A DNA stretch of 64,000 nt, taken from assembly GCA_023052935.1 (NCBI GenBank), contig CM041298.1:64722217-64786216 (forward strand), read 5' to 3'. Positions 11,496 to 23,173 of the stretch are shown here, in pieces. The notes under the pieces were generated by a model. It was not told the origin of the DNA. It searched no databases and saw only the letters and a list, made by a program, of their open reading frames with translations. Every line of letters begins with the position of its first letter. Position 1 is the stretch's first letter. Made by a program: the position numbers and the translations under genes. This DNA comes from Piezodorus guildinii (taxonomy: Eukaryota; Arthropoda; Insecta; Hemiptera; Pentatomidae).

Positions 11496-12589
11496 CCAAT
11501 TTACGTGATTCTTTTTTTATTTAAATCTAAAGTTGTTTTTTAAGCGTGTTATCGACTTATTTTTCCAAATTATGGCACTTTTCCGATGACTTTTAAACAA
11601 TATAGTATGGATATATTACTTTTTGGAATGAAACGAGGAGATAGTACTTTTTGGAAAAATATGACGCGCCATAAGTTGGTAAAAATCTCTATAACCTTCA
11701 TGATACATTACCGATAACTAACGTCTTTATATTGTTAATTACTAAGTTATGTATATTGAGTTATTCTCACTGTGAGAATATCTTTCTTTGTTGGTTAATT
11801 ACATTGGTTAATCATAATCTATTTCATAAAGAAAGTAAATATTCAAAGGACAATTTATATATTTACAGGACTGTAATAAGGAAGTATGTAATTATGAAGT
11901 TTATTTTTAACTTGTATTACTATTTGTGTGAATTTAGCAAATTTATCTATATTAGGGGTACTTACTACGTTTGCTATAGCATATTTTTTGTGCTATTTTG
12001 CTATAGCAAATGTAGTGAGTACCCCTATTATCAACTACGTGTAAAGAATATTTAACTACAGAGACTGCAAGAAGAACTAACTTAATTTAATTGACAACCT
12101 ACAAGAACCAAAGCGACGAAACTAAGTTTTTTTAAACAGCCTAAAAAATGATTATTAGATTAAAACCATTGATCAAAATAATAGCGGTGATTCAAGACGT
12201 GCTAAATGAACTAATAAAAATTCGCTAAATTGAGAAAACAATAAATTATTGATAATATATAACGGGGTAGGTGCTTCAGCTGTATAGTAGGAAATATAGT
12301 GCCTTTTTGAATGAAATGAAATGTGGATAGTACCTTTTGGAATGAAATGCAAATTTAAATACGTTTTTAAAGGATTTTTATGTTTTTTAAATAAAATGTG
12401 ATGACGGATTTATATAAAACTAAACAATTAGAATTCAAATATGTCAAAATATTAATTTCGAAAAAAATGTCCTTTAGTACCTTTTGGAAATCAACGTCTT
12501 AATTGTTAAAGGAATTGAATAGTTACGGAACGAAAACTTTACATAAGATATATGAAATATCGGATAATTTGAGATAGATGTCTGTGTAT
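11496..12589. other. Unassigned AT-rich DNA
   Basis: Apart from the hairpin at 11953-12027, nothing recognised. The 107-codon frame at 11732-12055 spans that hairpin and has only low-complexity hydrophobic residues. 'gaatgaaatg...agtaccttttgga' recurs at about 11625-11660 and 12310-12345. Confidence 0.45.
11953..12027. repeat. 29-bp inverted repeat (hairpin)
   Basis: Arms 11953-11981 and 11999-12027 pair with two mismatches around a 17-nt loop. The arms hold TAGGGGTACTTACTACG and the internal palindrome TGCTATAGCA. Nothing coding. Confidence 0.85.
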
Positions 12590-12902
12590 GGTAATTCTAG
12601 CGCGAAAAGAAAAAGTCGGATGAAACTGAAATTTAATATTTAAGACAACTATACGCCCGAGATGTTACAGCAACTTTTTCATCAAAGTCAGCTTACCCGA
12701 AGAGCCACCTTACACCATGCATTTGCACCTTTTTACGATTTTCTCCAACACGGCTGTAACGATTTTTATTAAACTCGATACATCGATGTAAAATTTGATG
12801 GGCTTTAATACCATATAAGTTTCATTCTCATTGAAATAGTCTGACAAGGTTTAAATTCCGAGATTTTTAAATTTCTTCATTTAAAGGACCTTTAATTTTG
12901 TA
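12590..12902 (+). repeat. Family A repeat, copy 5, left piece
   Basis: Matches the central part of family A ('aaactgaaatttaatatttaagac', 'gagatgttacagcaac', 'gacaaggtttaaattccg') up to TTAATTTTGTA, where RTE copy 2 is inserted. The repeat continues at 15565. Confidence 0.88.
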
Positions 12903-13115
12903 ACCTCATGCGGATCTCATTACCGCGTATGGGAGCGTCCCACGGGTGGCGGATGTGGGGATGGTCGGTGGAATTTCCTCGGAAGCTCCTCCCGGCTAAG
13001 TCCGATGGACTCGCTGACCAACAATGAGAGCGGCCCTCCAGGCTTGCTGGAGGGTGTGACGTAGGCTCGAACGCCCTACTCACATATTTTAGTTCTCAAA
13101 ATACCTCAAACAGTC

Positions 13116-13367
13116 ATGGATTCCTCTGAGGTAAAACGCCCATTATCCGGAAGTAAACTAGTCCCCCATTCGGGTCTTCGGTTGGGGACTGCTTCAGAGG
13201 AATCTAGGCGCAAGATGAAAATAAGAGATCTAACAATAGGGACGTGGAACGTTAGAAGTTTAAATACGGCAGGTGGGTTAAAGTCGGTCGCGAATGAAGT
13301 TAAGGGGTACCATTACAGGATATCGTTACATTACAAGAGGTTCGATGGCCAGGGGAGGGTTTGTTAA
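13116..13367 (+). pseudogene. RTE-like endonuclease N-terminus, copy 2
   Basis: Starts at ATG 13116. After a basic N-terminal stretch it reads LTIGTWNVRSLN, the first conserved block of EEP endonucleases (the Asn binds metal), then SVANEVKGYH. A frameshift at about 13320 then loses the frame: the metal-binding Glu motif (LQEVRW in copy 1) is present in the DNA but out of frame and altered. Later endonuclease sequence (IWYGG, GFLIRNRF) continues in the DNA to about 13540. Confidence 0.82.
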
Positions 13368-13721
13368 AGGAAGGAAAGTATACTATTTGGTACGGGGGGA
13401 GCGTTAATTATTGTTTAGGTATCGGGTTTCTGATTAGGAATAGATTTCTTTCCGCATTACGGAATATACAGTTCTTTAGTGAAAGAATATCGGTTGCTAT
13501 ATTTCAAGGTCGTTTATAAACATTCATTCTCCCACCGATGATAGTGATGATGAAGTAAAATACGAATTTTATGATAAACTAGAGTCGGTTTACGATAAGT
13601 TACCGCGAAATTACATTAAAATAATACTAAGCGACGCGAACGCAAAGGTTAGAAGGGAAGAAGTATATCGTCCTACAAACGGTAAAGAAAGTTTGCACGA
13701 ATATAGTGGATAGATAATAAT

Positions 13722-14487
13722 GTGGCTTACTTTCGGTTAGTAAAAAATGAAACTTCAAAATTCTTAAAAAATAAGAAAATAGAGTATCTTAAAGGAAAAA
13801 TAATAGAAATAGAAAAACACAGAAGCGAAAATAACGTAAGAGAGACGTACAAAGGTATAAACAAATCGCTTAAAAGATTTGAACCGCTATTGAATGCGGC
13901 TAAAGATGCAAATAACAATATAATTGCGGATCCGACTGAGTTATTTAATAAATTTAAACAACACTTTGACGGCATATTGAATACGGAAAATATTAATAAA
14001 TCTCCTCTCTGAATATCACAGCGCTGAACCATGGATAGACGCACCGAGTAAAGAGGAAGTCGAAATGGCGATAGGAAAATTAAAACGTTATAAGGCTGCA
14101 GGAAATGATAATATCACGAGTGAATTAATCAAGGCGTGTGGAGGAGCGGGCGTTTCCAAAATACATTTTTTAGTTAAAAAGATCTGGGAAAATGAAAAAA
14201 TGCCCGAAGAATGGAAAGAATCAATACTTATTCCGATTCACAAAAAAGGACCGAGGTCGGATTGTAGCAACTATCGTGGGATCTCTCTTCTCCCAGTATG
14301 CTATAAAATATTCTCGTCAATTCTAACTAGTCGAATCACGGAATACGCTGAGGAAATTATAGGAGATTACCAATGTGGTTTTAGGCGGAATCGCTCGGCT
14401 ATTAACCAAATATTTTCCTTACGTCAAATATTAGAGAAAAAAGTTGGAATACAACGGTGTAGTCCATCAACTTTATATCGATTTTAA
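13722..14487 (+). pseudogene. RTE-like linker and RT N-terminus, copy 2
   Basis: Two frames, 13722-14012 and 14065-14487. The first is a lysine-rich linker (FRLVKNETSKFLKNKK ... PTELFNKFKQHFDGIL). The second opens the reverse transcriptase with KRYKAAGNDNITSELIKACG, MPEEWKESILIPIHKKG and NYRGISLLPVCYK. They are separated by a frameshift near 14010. The catalytic palm follows in 14444-15550. Confidence 0.85.
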
Positions 14488-15550
14488 AAAGGCTTATGGT
14501 TCAATAGACCGTCAGAAGCTATATAACATCATGATTGAACAGAGAATACCTAGAAAGTTAGTAAACCTAGTAGAGATGTGTTTGTCGGAAACATTCCATA
14601 AAGTTAAAATCGGTCATAATTACTCCGAGAGATTTGAGGTGCGATCGGGTTTGAAACAGGGTGACTCCCTTTCACCTGTGTTATTTAATATAGCTTTAGA
14701 ATATGTCATAGAAAAGGTGATGTGCACCGAGAAAGGCTTAAATATGGGTGAAAAGATTCCGGTTTTGGGATATGCCGATGATCTGGTACTGCTGGGTGAA
14801 GACACGGAAACCATACAACTAAATAAAAGTGTGTTAATAAAAACCGGTAAAGAAATAGGACTCGAATTAAATACCGATAAGACGAAATATATGATTAGTA
14901 GCAGAAAGGGTGGCGATCTTGGTGATATTGATGTATCAGGGCAAACATTTGAACACGTAGAGAAATTCAAGTATTTAGGTTCAATTATAGCTAGAAAAAA
15001 TGAAATCCAGGAAGAAATAAAGTCCCGGTTAAAGGGGGGAAATGCGTGTTATTATTCAGTTGCTAAGTTACTTAGGTCGCGGCTTCTATCTAAAAACTTA
15101 AAGATTAGAATTTATAAAACTATTATTATTCCACCGTTTCTTTACGGATGTGAAACGTGGCCGCTTACTTTGAAGGATGAACAACGGCTTAAGGTTTTCG
15201 AAAATAAGGTATTGCGTAAAATATTTGGTCCGAAGAGAGATGAGGCCACTGGGGAGTTTAGAAGGTTGCACAACGCGGAATTGCGGAGTTTGTACCCTGT
15301 GAATATAATTGAGTTAATAGTATCGCGGAGACTTAAATGGGCGCGTAAAGTTGTTGGGCTCGGTGAGGAACAAATTCCGAGAAAGTTGGTATTCGCTGAA
15401 CCGACTGGTAGGCGTCCGAAAGGTAGGCCGAAGCGTCGATGGGAGGATTGCATTAAGGCGGATCTCGAGGGCTTGGGGACCGGCGAACATTGGACTAGTC
15501 TGTGCAGGCGAAGTTTGGTAGTATCGGCATCGAACCTTCGGGTTCGGTAA
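14444..15550 (+). pseudogene. RTE-like reverse transcriptase, copy 2
   Basis: 368 codons from the FKKAYGSIDR block through the catalytic YADDLVLLG to the C-terminus (RRPKGRPKRRWEDC, then SNLRVR). The start overlaps the preceding frame by about 44 nt in another phase, so this is a frameshifted continuation rather than a separate gene. Close to copies 1 and 3; for example it has YGSIDR where they have YDSIDR, and GLGTGEH where they have GLGLTGEH. Confidence 0.92.
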
Positions 15551-15564
15551 GCCTATTATTATTA

Positions 15565-15640
15565 TTAATTTTGTAGATTCTATAAAAATAACCATATTAT
15601 CTTTATCAAAAAGAATGATCGGTGTATAAAATGATGATAA
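15565..15640 (+). repeat. Family A repeat, copy 5, right piece
   Basis: Resumes with AATTTTGTAGATTCTATAAA directly after the RTE tail, continuing the piece at 12590-12902. It decays after about 15640. Confidence 0.8.
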
Positions 15641-16713
15641 CAATTAAAATGTTTCCTAATTTTTTTAACGTTCTTTATAAAAAAATAAAAAAAATGTTGG
15701 TGTTTTTGACGTGAAAAACTGAAAACTCCGTTTAGTTAATTTTTTTTTTCTCTACAACTGACACAACTCTGATTAATAATCATTTTCAAATGTTTTCAAC
15801 AGTAAATATATACATGTCAAATACAAAGAAAATTCATTATAACGTATTATTCCAATGATAATTTTAATCCTTTTATAATCGTCCGATTTTCATCAATTTT
15901 GCCGCTTAACATTTTTCCTTTTCATGATATTTTTACTCATTATTTTCTATTTTTTCCTGAATCTGAAATCGTGGATAAAAAAAAGAAAAAAAAAGAAGAA
16001 GACAAATACTATCAATTTGGTAGCCATTATAAGTCAGCTTCACGGCTGAAAAAAAAATCTGGAAAAAACGTCTTTTAACTCTAGAAATTCTGAAGACATC
16101 AAATCAAAACATAACTTAATACAATATGGGTGTATTCTACATTTTTCTTCCCTTGCAAATCAGCACCTAAATAGTGCAGAACTTGGTGTTAATAAGTTTC
16201 AAAAATTGATTAAAAAAAACGAGACTTATAGCAAGTCAAAAGTTTATAAAGGAAAAGAGACAACTTTTTGTTTTTTTCATTTTTCTTTTATAGCTTATCG
16301 ATATTTCTATAAAAATATCGATCTTGAAAATATAGTCATTTTTCGTTTGTGAATATTCAAAATGACAAAACATTTTCACGATTTTAACACGAAAATATCT
16401 CAAAAGGGACTCGGTGAAAAATTATGAAACTAATACAGATTACACACCAATATGGTTATTATAAGGGACATAAATCAAGCAACTTAGACTCAGGTCGTTT
16501 CCGAGTTGAAAAAAAAAATTTATCTCGCTGTAAAAAAAAAAAAAAAGTTTTCTGTACAAATTATCAACTTCAGTAATACGGAATATTTCTAACCGAAACA
16601 AAAACTAGAAAGATGGTGAGAGAACTATCAACATCTTTGTTCCTTACTACACCTTACATAATTAGCCAAGCAAATTGGTAAAACAATTCACGAAAATTGA
16701 AACTGAAACTTTT
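15641..16713. other. Unassigned AT-rich DNA
   Basis: Many A runs and a few short near-repeats ('gaaaaaaaaat', 'aaatatcgat'). No coding region or known element recognised. Confidence 0.45.
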
Positions 16714-16975
16714 TATTGTTTATTTATTTAACGTCACTTTATGCTACTGTGGCTAATCGGACGATGCTACAGTGGGTTTTATTAGGATAGGGATCTTTAA
16801 CGAGTACCTGACATCGCACAGGCTCGGGAACCCCTTTTAACGTCCCTTCCGAAGGAGGGCATAACTGAGGATTTTTTACTCCCATTAAAAAATCCTAGGA
16901 CCACCTGCGGGTTTGAACCCGTGACCTTTGGCATAGGAGGCTGTTATGCTAACCAACCAGTTACAAGTGATCTCA
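16714..16975 (-). mobile_element. tRNA-derived SINE, copy A
   Basis: On the minus strand the head is tRNA-like, with an A-box-like stretch and the B box GGGTTCAAACCCG. A body ('cctaggattttttaatggg', 'gcgatgtcaggtactcgtt') and the tail 'gacgttaaataaataaaca' follow. It is flanked by GAAACTGAAACTTTT at 16699-16713 and 16976-16990, a clean 15-bp target duplication. Transcription would be by RNA polymerase III and mobilisation by a LINE in trans (family knowledge). Confidence 0.88.
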
Positions 16976-18110
16976 GAAACTGAAACTTTTAGCGCGCTAT
17001 AGCATTTTAGAAAGGAGCCTTACGGTTGATTATTTTTTCTTTTATAGTCATATTATTTCACTAATCATGGCAGAAACCTCGATCGTGTGAAAATAATCCT
17101 TTTCTAATATTAATTTTTTAAGGTGGGTTATTTTAAATCTCATCAATATTTATATTCTAGTAGAGTATGGACGATTTCGGAATTCTACTAAGTGAATTTG
17201 AAAAAACAAAACGAATAATAAAATAAAAAATAAATGAAAAAAAGACATTTTTTGTGAGAATGTGAATTTTTCTGGGGGCCACACCCTGCATATTTCAATC
17301 TTCGTCCCAAATGGTTTTTGAAAGTTGTTGTAAAGCAGTAGTTAAGTCGTTAGTGAAAGCCTAAAAAGTTTGTCATATAGTCTGTCCTGAAGTTCTCGTT
17401 ATCTGGTTACCAGTAGTCCGTTTTATTTAAATATTCCAAGAAGATGTGAACAAAAAACAGCAATAAAATCTTTATATTGATGACTGCTATTTAATTAATT
17501 TGCAAACAATGTTTATTATTTGCTTATGCTAAGTTTCTTTTACAGCTATCATGAATCAGACAAAGTGAATTTTCAACATAAGATAATTTGCCATGATTTA
17601 TAGAGTAATACTCTGAAAAAAGTAAGTGTATTGTGTCATTTTAGCTGTGGCTTCAATTTGTATTTATGTTTTCATAAATCACAGATTCATAGACATTGTT
17701 AAAAGTTTAACTCACGGCTATTTCAGGTGTATTTATATATTATAACCTCACTCAAGATAGTTATTACAAATTACTTCTGGTATTGTCCTCAAGGAAGCCG
17801 GATTCGGGTTTTTCTTTCATTTTAGAGATTCGAAATGAAACCCTGGGTTTCACGTGACCTAATAAGATTTTGTTAGCTATTAACCTCTTCACAGGTCCCT
17901 GGCCAAACTGAATTAAAAGTCAGGTCCCCTGGCTCCTGTAATACCTACCTCTCTACTGATGGCTTGGACTTTTCTTATCAAACTTCCTGATAGAAGGACA
18001 AATTTTCTCTTGGAGGAAGGATTTACTTTGAGGATTAGTAACGTGCTTTTGGTACTACTTGTCATTTCGTCAAATAATTAAATGGTTTTTATTTTATAAT
18101 ACTTTTTTTT
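16976..18110. other. Unassigned AT-rich DNA
   Basis: No coding region, tRNA or known element recognised. Least AT-rich around 17800-17960, without a supportable ORF. Confidence 0.45.
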
Positions 18111-18322
18111 TTACTTTTACTTACCTATATATGAAATATATAATAAGGGAAAGTATTGCGATCGAGAAAATTTTGACGGAAATACGCGTTTTAGGATTCC
18201 CTGAGTAAAAATAACAAAGTCACGCAAAAAGATCTGTGTGTACGGGTGTGTGTGTGTGGTAAGTCTAGCACGAAAACGAAGCGTGGTACAATACTGAAAT
18301 TTCTTATTTAACACGTTTACGC
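18111..18322 (+). repeat. Family A repeat, copy 6, piece 1 of 3
   Basis: Starts ACTTTTACTTACCTATATATG and runs through the (GT)n tract to 'tttcttatttaacac', where it is cut by an insertion. It continues at 20347 and 21721. Confidence 0.85.
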
Positions 18323-20346
18323 CGCCATGACCCACCAGTGGGTCACGCTTAACTATCCCGTTGGGCGACGTGCATCACAGGTGAGTCACTTGTTTTTTGA
18401 AAAGAAGTTTATTCTATTTTTTCGTAACATTATATGTTGTAGGAATTAACAAGCACAAGGGTATATATATTAAATATTTTATGACTTTCTACATCCCTCC
18501 ACAAAGGACTCTTCTCGGTTAATTTCACTTGCTTACTCTTCTTTAATAATTTTATTTAGCTGTGCGAGATTTCTTTTCATATTTTTATTCCCATAATATG
18601 ATATAGGAATATAATATATGATATTAATAATATAGGAATCCTTTTTAATGATAAAAAAAAATATAAGATTTTTTTATATTGAAATACTTCCATTAATGAC
18701 TCCTTTACGTCATATATGTATGTCAAAACTATTGCAATCTCGCATTTAGTGCGTTGAAAGCCTGGAACTGTTGTGATCTGGCATTAAACACGTTGGAACT
18801 TGCACGAGTGTCGCCCCGCCTCACGAAGCGTAAGCAGCTAAGACAGCGTAGATATACGCCCCGGCCTGTTTTTAAAGAGTTATTAACCACTTTATAATGT
18901 TAGAAGGAAGGTATATAATAGCTAAAACTAAAAATTACGACAACAATCATTTTATTACTAACGTATTGAACGTTTATTTACGAAAAAATTAGAAATAGTG
19001 TATGTTAATGGTGTCAAAAGTATTCGGAGTTTCGTGGTTTCCTAGTTGTATTAGTGCTGTGATCACAACTAAACATCCTGTTGGTAAAAACTTTTGTATA
19101 ATTATAGATTTTAGCCAACTAGGAAATGATCTTACTAATTAATTAATTGTTTAGTGTGAAATATTACCCCATACAAACACTTATTGTATCTTGAGGCCAT
19201 TTTCATTTCGAGAACTTTTTGAAAATTTTGCAGCAACTAAATATGAACAGATAACGTATATATGTCCAGAGTCATGGTCGCGCGAATGTTAATAAGTTGA
19301 TTTATCCCAATTTTTTCTTCTACTTTTAATTTTGGCTTTTCATACTTAAAAAATACACAAACCTATCAATAATTCTATCCATGAATCCAATGTTATCAAA
19401 GTTTTTCAAAGAAAAACGCACGTAAATATCACTGACCGCTCAAGGTGTTTTACTATGGCATAATAAATTCTTTATTTGGTTTCCTTTAAACCATAATATT
19501 TTCATAAGAACCATATATTTTAGTATGGGACTCATCTATAAACATTTTAATTCACCAACCTTCTCTTTAAAAAACGTTAAAAACATTCAGCCTATTCTCT
19601 TATTTCCTTGCCTGCTGATAGACGTTTTCCGTACTTCTTGTACCATGTTTTCCTTTTCGTAAAATGTTTTTAGAACGTGGCGAACAGTTGAAAAGTTTAT
19701 TGTGTATCAAGAAGTTCTGAAAAATTCATAAATAAGTTAAGTTTTACTCATTTGAGGTAATGCTTTCTTATTTGATGAATAATCAGTCATTCAGTTTTAA
19801 CATTTAATATTTTTTGGACGCTTACTTTTTTGCTTTTATATTTTATTATTATATTATCTACACTGTACATAGCTATCCATATATTCTCATCAATTTTTAT
19901 CAACATCTCAACTATTTTTGTTTAGTGTTAACGTGTTAAAAATTATTCGAGGGCGTTGTACGATCGTTGCGTTTTTATTTTAGGGCCTTATTTAAAAAAA
20001 AAAAAATCTTTTAATGGTTGGATATATATAACACGAGAGAGGAGAATTGTTTAGAACATAAAATTATGTCGAAGATTGGTGAGAATATTAAAATTTGAAA
20101 CCATTAATCAACAGGATATTTCGATTTCCGAATACTTTTGACACTAACTGATCTTGTAATTTTACATTATTAATCGGATATTTTTAAAAACAATAAACTA
20201 TTCGGTTATCTGGTCAGTGACATTCCTTTATGGGAGTCTCTTTTAAAGATTTGGTAGTTTGAAAGAATTATACAAATTAATAGTTGTGAAATATAATAAT
20301 TAAACGAAAAGAAATACGAATTCCGAATACTTTTGACACTCACTGT
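18323..20346. mobile_element. Composite insertion with Tc1-like ends
   Basis: This 2.0 kb block interrupts family A. TTCCGAATACTTTTGACACT occurs at 20129-20148 and again at 20319-20338, and its reverse complement (GTGTCAAAAGTATTCGGA) at 19011-19028. 'GTGTCAAAAGTATTCGG' ends are typical of Tc1-like transposons. The right copy meets family A at a TA. The minus strand near 19640-19720 reads STVRHVLKTFYEKENM and then a basic stretch, which resembles the helix-turn-helix start of a Tc1 transposase, but no intact ORF remains. 18323-19000 holds a near-palindrome TGACCCACCAGTGGGTCAC and is otherwise unassigned. Confidence 0.55.
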
Positions 20347-20735
20347 ACATGCCCGAGATGTTACAGCAACTTTTTCATCGAACTCTCCTAACCATAACAG
20401 CCACTTTAAACAATGTAATTTGCGATTTTTAAGGAATTCTTTAAAAACGGCTTTAACTATTTTTATTAAACTCGTTATATTAATGTAGACTTTAGTGGAC
20501 TTTAATATCATGTAGGTTTCATTCTAATTGAACTAGTCTGACAGGGCTTAAATGCTGATATTTTAAATTTTCTTCCTCTAAACTACCTTTAATTTGGTAC
20601 ATTCCAAAAGAATATAAAAGTTGGACGAATTTTATGACCAACTACAGGTTATAAGGGCAAAACTATTTGTTAATATCATTTTTGGGTTTTTCATAACAAG
20701 AACAGTAACATAGACGTTTAATAAAATGCACTTGA
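20347..20735 (+). repeat. Family A repeat, copy 6, piece 2 of 3
   Basis: Resumes at 'catgcccgagatgttacagc' and runs to 'aacatagacgtttaat', where the RNase H-bearing LINE fragment enters. Confidence 0.88.
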
Positions 20736-21360
20736 ACTCATTAGGTCACGTGATGAGTCAAAGTTCGTTATATGCACCGATTCCCTATCCGCCCTTAAGA
20801 GCCTTCATAATATTTGCATTGATAACCCACTAATTAATAAGATCAGAAAATATGTGGGAGATTTAAAAATACTGAAAAAAGAACTTGTGTTCTTGTGGAT
20901 TCCATTCCACGTAGGCATTAATGGCAATGAGGAAGCGGATCGGGCTGCGAAAGAAGCTGCATTGTCAAACGTCCAAATCCACCCAATTTACATCAAGGAA
21001 GACGTAAAAAATTACCTTAAGGTCAAAATATATCAGGCATGGGAACAGATGTGGTCGGAACTTGACAACACCAATAAATTAAGAAATATCAAGCAATCGC
21101 CTGATCCATGGAATACATCATTGCGAAGTAATCGCCGCGAGGAAACTGCTTTGGCGAGACTTCGCATAGGACATAGCAGGCTCACACATCTCCATCTCAT
21201 CCTCAGGCAGCCCGTACCAATGTGTGATTTGTGTAGAGTGCCTCTCTCAATAAAACACATAATTGAGAAATGCCCCAAATTCCATGTACAAATGGATAAA
21301 CTTAACCTAGCTAGATCGTTGAGTGAGAGCTTGAAGGACTCTAGTGAAGGACTTCACTGA
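20736..21360 (+). pseudogene. LINE ORF2 C-terminus: RNase H and CCHC-like tail
   Basis: An open frame runs into the 168-codon ORF at 20854-21360. Upstream of its ATG the same frame already reads FVICTDSLSALKSL, an RNase H active-site block (Asp), then FLWIPFHVGINGNEEADRAA (the last catalytic Asp). The C-terminal part has RLRIGHSRLTH and a C-x2-C...H-x4-C cluster (CDLC ... HIIEKC), typical of I/R1/LOA-type LINE ORF2 ends. The reverse transcriptase and endonuclease are absent because of 5' truncation. The start at 20854 is therefore not a true start. Confidence 0.85.
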
Positions 21361-21720
21361 TTAGGTTCGTCAAAGAATGTTCTCTGCTCCCGGAACTATA
21401 AGAAAAAAAAAATAAAGAAAGAAAGAAAACAAACAAAAAAAATAATAGTAGTAATAAAAAAAAATATAAAAACAATAAATAAATAAAGAAAAAATTGGAA
21501 TAAATTCACTAATTCAGAATGTGTCAACAAAAGAATAATAAATAAAAAAAAAATAAACAATAAAAAAATAAATAAATAAAATAAATAAATAACAAAAATA
21601 TAAGGAAAAATAAATAAATAAAAAGAAGAAAAAAGAGTAAAACAAATCTGTTACTACAAATTTATTCGGTGCTAATAACCAAGAGGTTGAGCACCTACTC
21701 CAATACCCTAACCCTAACCC
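20736..21720 (+). mobile_element. 5'-truncated LINE with RNase H domain
   Basis: The insertion interrupts family A at TAGACGTTTAAT (left, about 20723-20734), with TAGACGTATAAT on the right (21721-21732), a roughly 12-bp target duplication with small differences. It carries the 3' end of an RNase H-type LINE ORF, then a 300-nt A-rich tail (21400-21650) ending in ACCCTAACCCTAACCCTA. Confidence 0.78.
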
Positions 21721-22014
21721 TAGACGTATAATATACCGTTGGAAAGAGAAACATATTAGAACAAATGTTATCTGATGCAAAAAGCTTTAAAAGGTAATAT
21801 AAAGTAATGAATGGGGAATAAACTTTACTACTGATTAGCAATTTAATATAGTTATACTATTTAATCTATATCACATGTTTCCAACGAAAATGATTACACG
21901 TTTTATTTAAATCTACTTCAAATATTATTCAAATTAAAGTATAAATAATAGTTTTAAATTGATTTTCACAGTCGGGGTAAGGGAAAATCGTGTGTTGCCC
22001 GCTCCAGATTTTTT
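21721..22014 (+). repeat. Family A repeat, copy 6, piece 3 of 3
   Basis: Resumes with 'agacgtataatataccgttgg' and ends with a degenerate right end, GGGGTAAGGGAAAATCGTGTG then 'ttgcccgctccagattttttatt'. Together the three pieces restore one copy of the family. Confidence 0.85.
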
Positions 22015-23120
22015 ATTAATTGTTTCCATAAGTAATAAGTAGTTTAGTTTCTGGTTTAATACTCTAGTTCTTTAGCTAATGAGTCACAAAGTTATATGAT
22101 CAGAATCAACTTTATGATAAAATTGGAAACATAACACCCTTAGTATTATAAACACCTTGAAACGGAGTGCCCTGGATCTAAAATTAGACGGGTACGTATA
22201 TTAAGGGGTAGTAGAAGGGTTGAAGGAAAGGGGCCAAGAACTACAGAAAGGATTTTTCTTGTGATGAGGCTGCAGAACAAACGTTTTCAACGAAAACTTT
22301 CAATTCCCTCAAAGAAACACAGCCCATGTTTTTCACGGAGCCTAAAGTGTATGAGCATCCTAAAGACACGGAAGTTCGAAAACCAAGTAAAGATTTCATT
22401 AAACCTTCCTCATCAGAACGTATGTAATGGAAGTACTCAAAATAAAATCTGAATTACAAAATAAAACTTTCAAGCCACTGCCTAAAATTAATTTTCAAGA
22501 TACGGAATAAATACAAGATAGCTTATGATAAAACGTTACCACTTAAACTAGGTAAAAACAAAAACCGGAGAAATATTGAGTTTTGTGGAAGAACCAAATA
22601 AGACTTATGATATAACACTGAATAATTCAAATAACATTAAAAATAACTGGATGATTCGAGAATGACAAGGAAACTCTTTAATGTTATAATTCAGTGAATT
22701 CAGGACTGAATGACCGAAAGAGGTCTGAATGCCGAAATGAAATTGTTAAAAAATGTTAAATTTGCGCTGAGAATGTTATAACCTGCATAAAAATAGACAG
22801 ATAAAAGGAAAAGGGAACATTCTGAAAGGATGAAGAGATATTTGGAGGCGAAGAGAAATAATATGAGATCGTGAATTTAGGTTCAATCCCTTTCAATGAT
22901 TAGAACACTGTTCTCCGGGCCTCAAATTCAAACCCAAAGGTGGTAAGATATTTTTTTATTTCAATTTTGAGATGATCCAAGAATAGTTAGACCCTTCTAG
23001 GGCTTACCTAGTCTCTTTCAAGTGCCCGAAAATAGGGGAAAATGCTATCGGCTGATCCCACTGCAATGAAGATAAAAAAAACCATTGTACTGAGTTTTAG
23101 GACCAGGACACCGCTAGGAT

Positions 23121-23173
<53 letters not shown>

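Larger units (their letters stand above)
12903..15564 (+). mobile_element. RTE-like LINE, copy 2 with target duplication
   Basis: A near-full-length insertion: leader, endonuclease start at ATG 13116, linker, reverse transcriptase, C-terminal domain and (ATT)n tail. It is flanked by TTAATTTTGTA at 12892-12902 and again at 15565-15575, and the family A repeat resumes exactly after the second copy. The endonuclease is frameshifted, and an internal deletion of roughly 450 bp (compared with copy 1) joins the endonuclease end to the linker near 13710. A further frame break lies near 14450. It cannot be autonomous. Confidence 0.92.

Noticed and set aside
12990..13010. CGGCTAAGTCCGATGG in the RTE leader resembling CGGCTAGGTCCGATGG at 27349 in the palindrome arm
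   Set aside because: 15 of 16 matches is expected several times by chance in a window of this size.
18323..18860. Possible piggyBac-type ends near a TTAA-like site and TGACCCACCAGTGGGTCAC
   Set aside because: No duplicated TTAA and no matching opposite end found.
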